DNA from: CALKWS01 sp048594865
GTDB lineage: Bacteria; Actinomycetota; Actinomycetes; Actinomycetales; Beutenbergiaceae
Direction: 5' to 3'
Assembly: GCA_048594865.1 (NCBI GenBank)
Contig: JBMDWZ010000096.1
Coordinates: 1 to 10,721, forward strand
Length of the DNA stretch: 10,721 nt
Shown: piece by piece, positions 5,181 to 10,721 of the stretch
How positions within the stretch are numbered: position 1 is the stretch's first letter
Layout of the letters: each line of letters begins with the position of its first letter
Made by a program: the position numbers and the translations under genes
Notes under the pieces: generated by a model
What the model was told of the DNA's origin: nothing
The model's input: the letters and a program-made list of their open reading frames with translations, nothing else
Database searches by the model: none

Positions 5181-6330
5181 GCTCGGTGGCCGAGCCGTGG
5201 GCATCGGCCATCACCCGCAGCACGTTCTGCCCGGCAAGCTTGGCCAGATCGGACCGGGACCAGCCGCGCTCCGCCAGAGCGTCGAAGAGCACCGGATACG
5301 TCGAAACGTCCTCCAGACCGACCGGCAGCGGGGCCACGCCGTCGTAGTCGCCACCCAAGCCGATGTGGTCGATCCCGGCCACCTCACGGGCGTGCTCCAG
5401 GTGCGCCACCACGTCGGCAACGGTGGCCTGCGGGCGTGGGTTCTGCCCCTCCCACACCTTGATTCGGGCCTCGCGCTCGGCCTCGGCGTCACGCTCACTG
5501 GCGCCATCGGAACCCGGCCATGCGAAGCGCCCGGAGCCCAAGGCCTCGGTGCGGGCGGCACTCCACCTCGCTACCGCGGGGGACACGAAGGAGGGCACGA
5601 ACGTCACCTGCAACACCCCGCCGTTGGTGACCAGCGCGGCCAGCGCCTCATCGTTTGCGTTGCGCGGGTGATCGCAGACCGCTCGGCAGGAAGAGTGGGA
5701 GTAGATCACCGGTGCGCTCGTCGCTGCGAAGGCATCCATCTGGGTGCTGTGCGCCGTGTGGGACAGGTCCACCAGCATCCCGATCCGGTTCATCTCCCGG
5801 ACCACCTCACGCCCAAAGTCATTCAGCCCGCCCACACCGGGTGCGTCCGTCGCCGAATCGGCCCAGGCGTTGTTGTCGTTGTGAGTCAGCGTCATGTACC
5901 CCACGCCAAGACGCGCGAAGATCCGCAGGGCGGCCAGGGAATCCCCGATCGAGTGGCCGCCCTCGGCGCCCAGCATCGAGGCGACCCGCCCGCCCGCAAA
6001 CGCCGAGCGCACATCATCCGCGGTGCGGGCCGCCTGCAGGTGTTCGGGATACCTGGCGATCAGCCGCTGGGCCACATCGATCTGCTCCAGCGTCGCCACG
6101 ATCGCGGCCTCCCCGGTGAGGGTGGAGGGCACGAACACCGACCAGAACTGGCCTCCGACCATCCCCTTGCGCAGCCGAGGCAGGTCGGTCTGCAGCTCCG
6201 GTCGGTCGGCCTCCAGGCCCTCCACCGACGAGCCCGCGGTAGTCCGCAGCGCGTAGGGCAGATCGTTGTGACCATCGATCAGCGGAGTTTCGGAAAGGAC
6301 GTCTTGGATGAGTTCGGCGTGACTAGACAC
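5173..6330 (-). CDS. Dipeptidase of the M19 (renal/membrane dipeptidase) family
   Basis: A 385-residue zinc metallopeptidase that hydrolyses dipeptides; the family tolerates D-amino acids at the C-terminal position. The two-zinc site is complete: H21 and D23 in DGHNDLPY, bridging E123 in GAEGGHS, H191 in DLSHT, H212 in YSHSSCRA, and D328 in GLGGDYDG. H150 in TLTHND corresponds to the conserved substrate-site histidine. Length is normal for the family. The start is GTG at 6330, giving MSSHAELIQDVL; it lies 4 bp after the stop of the upstream amidotransferase/hydrolase fusion, so translation is probably coupled. An in-frame extension upstream to 6483 only re-reads that gene. No signal peptide or lipobox is present, so the enzyme should be cytoplasmic, unlike the GPI-anchored mammalian enzyme. 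With its partner it may release amino acids from small peptides or amides; the substrate is not shown. Confidence 0.95.
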   Translation of the reverse strand: MSSHAELIQDVLSETPLIDGHNDLPYALRTTAGSSVEGLEADRPELQTDLPRLRKGMVGGQFWSVFVPSTLTGEAAIVATLEQIDVAQRLIARYPEHLQAARTADDVRSAFAGGRVASMLGAEGGHSIGDSLAALRIFARLGVGYMTLTHNDNNAWADSATDAPGVGGLNDFGREVVREMNRIGMLVDLSHTAHSTQMDAFAATSAPVIYSHSSCRAVCDHPRNANDEALAALVTNGGVLQVTFVPSFVSPAVARWSAARTEALGSGRFAWPGSDGASERDAEAEREARIKVWEGQNPRPQATVADVVAHLEHAREVAGIDHIGLGGDYDGVAPLPVGLEDVSTYPVLFDALAERGWSRSDLAKLAGQNVLRVMADAHGSATELL

Positions 6331-6334
6331 CGAT

Positions 6335-7855
6335 CTATTCTTGCAGGAACCCGTCGGTGTGCAGCAGCGCGTGCGCCACGCCCCGGATCGCGGCCACCGC
6401 CTCTGGGTGGGTAGCGAAGCCGCTGGTGCACACGGCCAACACTCGCGCGTGGGCACCAGTCGATCCGATGAAGGCCACATCATGGCGGATCTCGTTCACC
6501 CACCCGGACTTGCTGCCCCACGGGGTGCCAAGCGGCACTACCCCGCCGATCACGCCGTCGCGCTGACGCGCAAGCAGGTCGGTGCAGAACCGCGTCCACT
6601 CCTGGCCCACCAGCCGCCCGGAGATCAGTGCCGCCATCAACGCGGCCAAATCCCCTGAGGTCACGAAGCTCGCGCGCCCGAACTTCCGCGCCGCAGCCAT
6701 GTCGCCATAGAGGCGTCCCAGGGCCGAGCCCGTGGCCCCGGCATCGGCCAGGGCGCTCGCGATCGCGTCCAGCCCCACCTGGTTCATCAGCATGTTCGTG
6801 GCTTCATTGGAAGACACCGTGATCATCCGGTCCAGCACCTCGCGCACCGACATCGGCGTGCCTTCAGCGGGCATCCCCGGGTCCACCTCATCGGGGTCGA
6901 ACCCGAAAGGCTGCCCATCGGCCTTGCTGGGCCAGGTGTGTTCGGCGGGCAGTTTCTGATCCAGCGTCAGGTCACCGGCCTCCAGCGCCCGGGCGGTGGC
7001 TACCAACACCGCCAACTTCAACGTACTCGCCGGTACAAACGAGGTATCGGGATCCTTCTGCGCCAACACCCGGCCATCGCCGTCGGTCAATCGGTAGGTG
7101 ATGACCGGCTTGCGCCCGGGGACGGCGGTGAGGGAGCCGTCACCATCGGATGATTCATCGATTCGACGGCGGACGACGGCGGCGAATGCGGCGATCAGGG
7201 CGCGCGACTGCCGCTCGTTGACCGGTGCGTCGGCCTCGGCGGCCTGCACCAGAGCGTCACGATCGATGCCTTGGTTCTTCAGGCTCGCCTCATCCCAGGT
7301 ACGCAGCCGGGACGCGGCCACCTCGGGATGGAACTGGATACCCCAGGCCGCGCTGCCCACCCGGAAGGCCTCGTAGCGGCAGGCATCTGAGGTAGCCAGA
7401 TGCACAGCACCCGGCGGGAGTGCGGTGACGGAGTCCTTGTGGTTCTGGATCATCCGCAACTGTTCCCCGCCCAGGCCCGCGAAGAGCGGATCATCGGCCG
7501 CAGCCGGCAGCAGGTCCACACCGCAGGAGCCACGCTCGGTTTCCCCGGAGGACTCGGTGACCTCACCGCCGGCGGTCAGCGCAAGCACCTGCTCACCCAG
7601 GCAAATCCCGAGCAGCGGTACCCCGGTCTCAATGGCCTGCGCCGTCAAGGCGCGCTCGCGCGGAAGCCAGGGCGCGTGCTCGTCATTGTCGGGCATAAAC
7701 CCGCCGCCGAGCAGGATCAGGCCATCAACGCCGTTCAGATCCGTCGGGAGGTCCTCACCGTTGATCGTCTGCGCCTGCACACCGTCGGCCTGCAGCCAGT
7801 CGGTGATCCGTCCGACTCCGGAACTGGGGGAGTTGACGACGATCAGCACACTCAT
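6335..7855 (-). CDS. Fusion: class I glutamine amidotransferase + class A beta-lactamase-like serine hydrolase
   Basis: A 506-residue two-domain protein. Residues 1 to about 230 are a class I glutamine amidotransferase: oxyanion strand LILLGGG (46-52), nucleophile elbow GICLGEQ with C85, and H176/E178 in IQFHPEV, so the full Cys-His-Glu triad is present. This domain normally releases ammonia from glutamine or hydrolyses gamma-glutamyl amides. After a linker rich in Asp and Ser (233-247) comes a class A beta-lactamase-like domain: S277-T-L-K280 (SxxK), S348-S-N350 (SxN) and K449-S-G451 (KTG equivalent). I find no clear counterpart of the deacylating Glu166 of class A enzymes, so peptidase, esterase or amidase activity is more likely than true beta-lactamase activity. 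The start is ATG 7855, with GGAG 8 nt upstream; an in-frame extension to 7891 lacks support. No signal peptide is seen, so the serine-hydrolase domain is unusually cytosolic. It is first in a two-gene unit with the M19 dipeptidase. Confidence 0.93.
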   Translation of the reverse strand: MSVLIVVNSPSSGVGRITDWLQADGVQAQTINGEDLPTDLNGVDGLILLGGGFMPDNDEHAPWLPRERALTAQAIETGVPLLGICLGEQVLALTAGGEVTESSGETERGSCGVDLLPAAADDPLFAGLGGEQLRMIQNHKDSVTALPPGAVHLATSDACRYEAFRVGSAAWGIQFHPEVAASRLRTWDEASLKNQGIDRDALVQAAEADAPVNERQSRALIAAFAAVVRRRIDESSDGDGSLTAVPGRKPVITYRLTDGDGRVLAQKDPDTSFVPASTLKLAVLVATARALEAGDLTLDQKLPAEHTWPSKADGQPFGFDPDEVDPGMPAEGTPMSVREVLDRMITVSSNEATNMLMNQVGLDAIASALADAGATGSALGRLYGDMAAARKFGRASFVTSGDLAALMAALISGRLVGQEWTRFCTDLLARQRDGVIGGVVPLGTPWGSKSGWVNEIRHDVAFIGSTGAHARVLAVCTSGFATHPEAVAAIRGVAHALLHTDGFLQE

Positions 7856-7926
7856 ACCTGGGTCTCCTACACGGATAGGGAGGCGGGGCAAATGACCTCA
7901 GCAGGCTACCTGCGCTGGTCGCCGCA

Positions 7927-7990
7927 GGCAGGTTGAGCGCACGGCAGGTTGAGCGCACCGCAGATTGAGCGCACCGCAGGTTGAGCGCGA
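7927..7990. repeat. Four 16-bp direct repeats upstream of the amidotransferase-hydrolase operon
   Basis: Uninterrupted copies lie at 7927-7942, 7943-7958, 7959-7974 and 7975-7990, with consensus (C/G)GCAGGTTGAGCGCAC. Copies 1 and 2 are identical, copy 3 has one change in the core (GATTG), and copy 4 ends GCGA. On the minus strand, the direction of both flanking genes, the unit reads GTGCGCTCAACCTGC. The array fills much of the 138-bp gap between the response-regulator stop (7994) and the fusion-gene start (7855). The period is not a multiple of three and no reading frame covers it convincingly. It may be a set of regulator sites for the operon or a slippage-generated minisatellite. Confidence 0.9.
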
Positions 7991-7993
7991 GGC

Positions 7994-8668
7994 CTACGCC
8001 CCCGGAGTCACCAGTCCGCTCTCATAACCCAGGATCACCAGCTGTGCCCGGTCGTGGGCATACACCTTGGCCATGATCCGGTTCACGTGGGTCTTTGCGG
8101 TGTGCGGGGAGATGACCAACTCCGCGGCGATCTCCTGATTGGAGCGGCCCTGCGCCACCAAAATCAGCACCTCCCGTTCACGCTCGGTGAGCACGTCCAG
8201 CTCCGGCCGGTGCAACGTGGCCGGATCGTGAGGCTCTGTTCCGGGCAGCACGTAGCGCGCGATCAACCCCCGAGTGGCTACCGGGGAGAGCAGCGATTCT
8301 CCGGCGTGCACCGCCAACACCGCCCGGGTGATGTCTTGCGGCTCGGCGCCCTTTCCGATGAACCCGGAGGCCCCAGCACGCAAGGCAGCCACCACGTACT
8401 CGTCTTCCTCGAAAGTGGTGAGGATGAGCACCTTTGCCTCAGCGTTGTGCGGGTCGGCGCAGATCGCTTCGGTCGCTCCGATGCCGTCGAGGACCGGCAT
8501 CCGCACGTCCATCAGCACCACGTCGGGATGCAACTCAGCGGTTTGCGCCACCGCCTCGGCACCGTCTTTGGCTTCCCCAACCACGGTGATCTGCGGGTGG
8601 GCGCTGAGGATGTCGCTCACCGCTTGTCGGATCAAGGCTTGGTCGTCCACAACCAACACGTTCGTCAT
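7994..8668 (-). CDS. NarL/FixJ-type response regulator
   Basis: A 224-residue two-component response regulator. The receiver domain spans residues about 1-118, with the acidic pair D8/D9, phospho-acceptor D54 (VVLMDVRMP), switch residue T84 or T85 (ILTTF) and K106 (GKG). A LuxR-type helix-turn-helix covers about residues 156-220 (LTEREREVLILVAQGRSNQE, then the recognition helix SPHTAKTHVNRI). Phosphorylation by the adjacent kinase should promote dimerisation and DNA binding. Its ATG (8668-8666) overlaps the kinase TGA in an ATGA arrangement, so the two are translationally coupled. The targets are unknown; nearby candidates are the divergent protease gene, its own operon, and the amidotransferase-hydrolase-dipeptidase unit just downstream. 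Confidence 0.96.
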   Translation of the reverse strand: MTNVLVVDDQALIRQAVSDILSAHPQITVVGEAKDGAEAVAQTAELHPDVVLMDVRMPVLDGIGATEAICADPHNAEAKVLILTTFEEDEYVVAALRAGASGFIGKGAEPQDITRAVLAVHAGESLLSPVATRGLIARYVLPGTEPHDPATLHRPELDVLTEREREVLILVAQGRSNQEIAAELVISPHTAKTHVNRIMAKVYAHDRAQLVILGYESGLVTPGA

Positions 8669-9918
8669 GCGTTCTGCTCCCGGGCCAGGGGTAGGTGTGC
8701 GGTGAGTTCGAAGGTGGCGCCGTCGTTCGTGGTCTGGATGGTTCCGCGGATCGCGGCAACCCGCTCGGCTAAGCCGGTCAACCCCAACCCGCCGGTAGTT
8801 TCGCCTGCGTCGCCGCCACCGGCCAACACGGGATTGCGGATGGTGATGATCGCCGTCGTCTCCTCGACGTTGATGCCGAGGTCGACCACCCCATCGGAAC
8901 CATGCTTGAGCGCGTTGGTCAGCCCTTCTTGGACCACGCGGTAGGCCACGATGTCGGCCAAGGAGGTGACCTGCCCAACGTCGCCGGTGATGTCACTGTT
9001 GACCTTCAGGCCGCCTGCGGTCATGGTGGCGATGAGGTCGTTGAGATCGGTCAGGCTGGGTGCTGGCGCTCGCTGCTCGCCGTGCTCTTCAGCGTCCGAA
9101 CGGAGGTAGCGCAGCAGGTCGCCAATCTCCGAGAGCACCCCGCGGGCGGCCACCCGGATCGTCCCCAACGCCTCCCGGGCGCGATCGGGGGTGGTGTCCA
9201 GGGCGCTGGAGGCGACGCCCGCATTGAGGCTGATCACGGAAATGTTGTGGGCCACGGTGTCGTGGAGGTCTTGGGCGATTCGTAAGCGCTCCTCAGCGAC
9301 CGCTCGCCGGGCCTCTGCGTCGCGAGTCTGCTCGGCGCGCTCGGCGCGTTCCAGGGCGGCGATGAGGTACTCCCGGCGAGAGCGGGCGCTATCGCCCAAG
9401 GCCCCGGCAATCGCGATCCCGGCGGCGAGCGCGAACACCGCAATGTCGAAGACTCCCTCATGGGCCACCGCCACGCTCAGCCCGGCGACCGTGCCGGTGG
9501 TGATCGCTCCGGCCATCAGGGCGACGCGTTGACTCTTGCGGTTCGCCAGGGTGAAGGTCGCGATAATGACCGCGATTCCAGCGCTCAGCCACGACAACCC
9601 GGTGATCACGAACGCCACCAGGATCGCTAGTGACCCGGCGAGCACCACGATCGGCCACTCCCTGCGGAACAACAACAGGATCGCGCAGACCACCGCAGCG
9701 AACACCATCAGCAACACCAACGATGGGTCGATAAACAGTCTCTGCAGCACTACCGGCGCCGCGAGGATCATCACCACCACAACCGCCAAGATGTCCCAGA
9801 CCCAGTCAGGAAACGTTTGGCGCAAAGCCGGCGGCACCTCGGCTTCGGCGCCGCGTGGCACGGCGGGTCCGCGCAGCGGTGCGCCCGCGTGCTCGATACC
9901 GCCGTGCCCAACGCTCAT
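8665..9918 (-). CDS. Sensor histidine kinase of the NarL/DegS (HisKA_3) class
   Basis: A 417-residue membrane sensor kinase. Six hydrophobic helices span about residues 39-175 with short loops and no large extracytoplasmic domain, so it probably senses something in or at the membrane. A charged, coiled-coil-like linker (about 180-212, AALERAERAEQTRDAEARRA) leads to the HisKA_3 dimerisation domain with phospho-acceptor H219 in AQDLHDTVAHN. The ATPase domain has the N box EGLTNALKH (N335) and a G box GGLGLTGL (376-383); the usual D-box Asp position reads RNP. ATG 9918 is chosen because the frame upstream (to 10002) has no hydrophobic or conserved content, although no good Shine-Dalgarno precedes it. 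A TTGACT hexamer at 9957-9952 lies about 35 bp upstream without a clear -10. The kinase is first in the operon and divergent from the HtrA-like gene. Confidence 0.94.
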   Translation of the reverse strand: MSVGHGGIEHAGAPLRGPAVPRGAEAEVPPALRQTFPDWVWDILAVVVVMILAAPVVLQRLFIDPSLVLLMVFAAVVCAILLLFRREWPIVVLAGSLAILVAFVITGLSWLSAGIAVIIATFTLANRKSQRVALMAGAITTGTVAGLSVAVAHEGVFDIAVFALAAGIAIAGALGDSARSRREYLIAALERAERAEQTRDAEARRAVAEERLRIAQDLHDTVAHNISVISLNAGVASSALDTTPDRAREALGTIRVAARGVLSEIGDLLRYLRSDAEEHGEQRAPAPSLTDLNDLIATMTAGGLKVNSDITGDVGQVTSLADIVAYRVVQEGLTNALKHGSDGVVDLGINVEETTAIITIRNPVLAGGGDAGETTGGLGLTGLAERVAAIRGTIQTTNDGATFELTAHLPLAREQNA

Positions 9919-10145
9919 GGTCCCAGTGTGGCGCGTATTGCCCCACCTGGCAGTCAACCCGCTGCGGCATTCGAGTACTGCGAACGCGGTATGTAAGTGC
10001 ATCCACTTGGGTGACGCGCCGGCCAGAGCCGTGGCGCAGAGTTGATCTCACGGCGCCACCCGGTCGCGACTCGTGAGTATTCCGAGCGCGGCCGGCTGGC
10101 CCGTCCAAACGACACAGGTCAAACGGCAAGCCCGGGAGGGTGATC
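9919..10145. promoter_or_regulatory. Divergent intergenic region between kinase operon and HtrA-like gene
   Basis: No convincing gene lies in these 227 bp. They should hold the promoters for both divergent genes. Visible elements are TTGACT on the minus strand (9957-9952), a short dyad AAGTG-CATC-CACTT (9995-10008), and a longer-spaced pair CTCACG (10047-10052) / CGTGAG (10072-10077). I could not find a well-spaced -35/-10 pair for either gene, so alternative sigma factors are possible. Confidence 0.5.
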
Positions 10146-10721
10146 ATGAACGACAGCGACAGGTACAACGCCACCGGCCCGGTGCCGGGGTCCACACCGG
10201 ACGACGGCGCAGCGGGCCAAGGCGGTGACGTCGCCCAACCGGGTGGCTCACCTCAGGACGCGGCCCCGACGATGTGGGAGCAGCAGGGCGGGTGGGGTCA
10301 GCCGCCAGTGCAGTCCCAGCCAACCCAGCAGTCCCAGCCAGCCCAGGCAGCCCAGCCAACAGCCGAGCAGCACAACCCGTGGGTGCAGCCGCAGCAGCAA
10401 TCGCAGCCGGTATGGGATCAGACCAGCTCGTGGAACTCCGAGCATGGCGCCGCAGCGGGCTCCGCGGCACCGGGCTCCGCGCCGGCGGGCGCCAGCTTCG
10501 GCGTTCCTCCCGGGCAGCCACCGCTGGGCGGTCACAACGCTCCCTCGGGACCCCCCTCATCCGGTCCGGCCACCACCGGCGCGGCCCGCAAACAGCGCCG
10601 CGCGGTGGGCACCGGGACCATCGTGGCGTGCACCCTGATCGCCGCCGTCATCGGCGGCGGAATCGGGGCCGGCGCAGTCGCGATGGGCGGCGGTGACCAA
10701 GCGGTCGTTTCCCAAAGCAAC
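10146..10721 (+). CDS. N-terminal part of probable membrane-anchored HtrA/S1C-type serine protease
   Basis: The frame runs 192 codons from ATG 10146 to the window edge with no stop. GGAGGG at 10135-10140, 5 nt before the ATG, is a good ribosome-binding site. Residues 1 to about 145 are disordered and very rich in Gln, Pro, Gly, Ala and Ser, with QSQP/AQPT-like mini-repeats around residues 57-75 and several isolated Trp residues. A basic patch ARKQRR (147-152) precedes one transmembrane helix (about 155-180, IVACTLIAAVIGGGIGAGAV), giving an N-in, C-out topology. This layout is characteristic of actinobacterial HtrA/PepD-like proteases, whose trypsin-like and PDZ domains would follow beyond the edge. 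The catalytic domain is not in the window, so another membrane-anchored exported domain is possible. It is divergent from the two-component operon, which fits regulation of an envelope protease by that system, though this is inference. Confidence 0.85.
   Translation, partial: MNDSDRYNATGPVPGSTPDDGAAGQGGDVAQPGGSPQDAAPTMWEQQGGWGQPPVQSQPTQQSQPAQAAQPTAEQHNPWVQPQQQSQPVWDQTSSWNSEHGAAAGSAAPGSAPAGASFGVPPGQPPLGGHNAPSGPPSSGPATTGAARKQRRAVGTGTIVACTLIAAVIGGGIGAGAVAMGGGDQAVVSQSN

Noticed and set aside
5150..5190. tRNA-like D-arm sequence (GTTAGAGCA)
   Set aside because: It is a simple 9-bp repeat; no acceptor stem, anticodon arm or T arm can be built around it.
5197..6414. Rightward ORF of 405 codons opposite the dipeptidase
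   Set aside because: Antisense shadow of the M19 dipeptidase, whose zinc ligands are all present; the product shows no motif.
6335..7855. Antibiotic-resistance beta-lactamase
   Set aside because: No signal peptide and no evident Glu166 equivalent; the domain is fused to a cytosolic amidotransferase, so a resistance call is not supported.
7400..7936. Rightward ORFs opposite the amidotransferase domain
   Set aside because: Shadow frames of the GATase region; low-complexity translation and no ribosome-binding site.
7927..7990. CRISPR array or plasmid iterons
   Set aside because: The 16-bp units abut with no spacers, there are no cas or rep genes, and only four copies exist.
8054..8944. Rightward ORF of 296 codons opposite the response regulator and kinase
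   Set aside because: It crosses the boundary of two genuine coupled genes on the other strand and has no domain features.
10144..10696. Alternative frames over the right-edge gene on both strands
   Set aside because: The frame from 10146 has a good Shine-Dalgarno, a membrane helix and no stop to the edge; the others are Arg/Pro-rich frame-shifted readings of the same repeats.

Overview
This is a high-GC window with actinobacterial features: GTG and TTG starts, strong G/C at third codon positions, a NarL-type two-component pair, TetR and M19 families, and what looks like the Pro/Gln-rich cytoplasmic head of an actinobacterial membrane-anchored HtrA-type protease. No sequence identifies the genus. 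I see no rRNA, tRNA, CRISPR array, transposase or phage gene, so this reads as chromosomal sequence.

Layout, left to right. Positions 1-100 hold the start of a leftward, probably leaderless gene cut by the window edge. At 166-780 is a rightward class I SAM-dependent methyltransferase of the TehB/thiol-methyltransferase-like type. Its 3' end overlaps, tail to tail, a leftward multi-pass membrane protein (734-2104) that contains four 16-residue tandem repeats. Upstream of that, on the same strand, are a YbjT-like NAD(P)-binding SDR protein with a C-terminal DUF2867 domain (2174-3649, possibly starting at an ATC codon at 3661) and a small membrane-anchored PH-like protein (3725-4015). Gaps of about 60-70 bp make these three a plausible operon. 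A TetR regulator (4101-4751) is divergent from it. Behind the TetR gene comes a 24-bp perfect inverted repeat, then a 66-codon ORF with a good Shine-Dalgarno, then a strong hairpin.

The second half is a leftward block. A NarL/DegU-type response regulator (7994-8668) and its six-TM histidine kinase (8665-9918) overlap by 4 bp. Four 16-bp direct repeats lie between them and a two-gene unit: a fusion of a class I glutamine amidotransferase with a class A beta-lactamase-like serine hydrolase (6335-7855), followed after 4 bp by an M19 membrane-dipeptidase family enzyme (5173-6330). Rightward and divergent from the kinase, the N-terminal 192 codons of a probable HtrA-like protease (10146-10721) run off the right edge.

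The most interesting content is the GATase/beta-lactamase-fold/dipeptidase unit. None of its products shows a signal peptide, although both hydrolase folds often act outside the cytoplasm. Its probable promoter region carries the 16-bp repeats, next to a two-component system. My inference is a cytosolic pathway that processes amide- or peptide-containing compounds such as recycled cell-wall peptides or D-amino-acid dipeptides. The sequence does not show the substrate. The second point of interest is the palindrome, small ORF and hairpin unit at 4831-5138.
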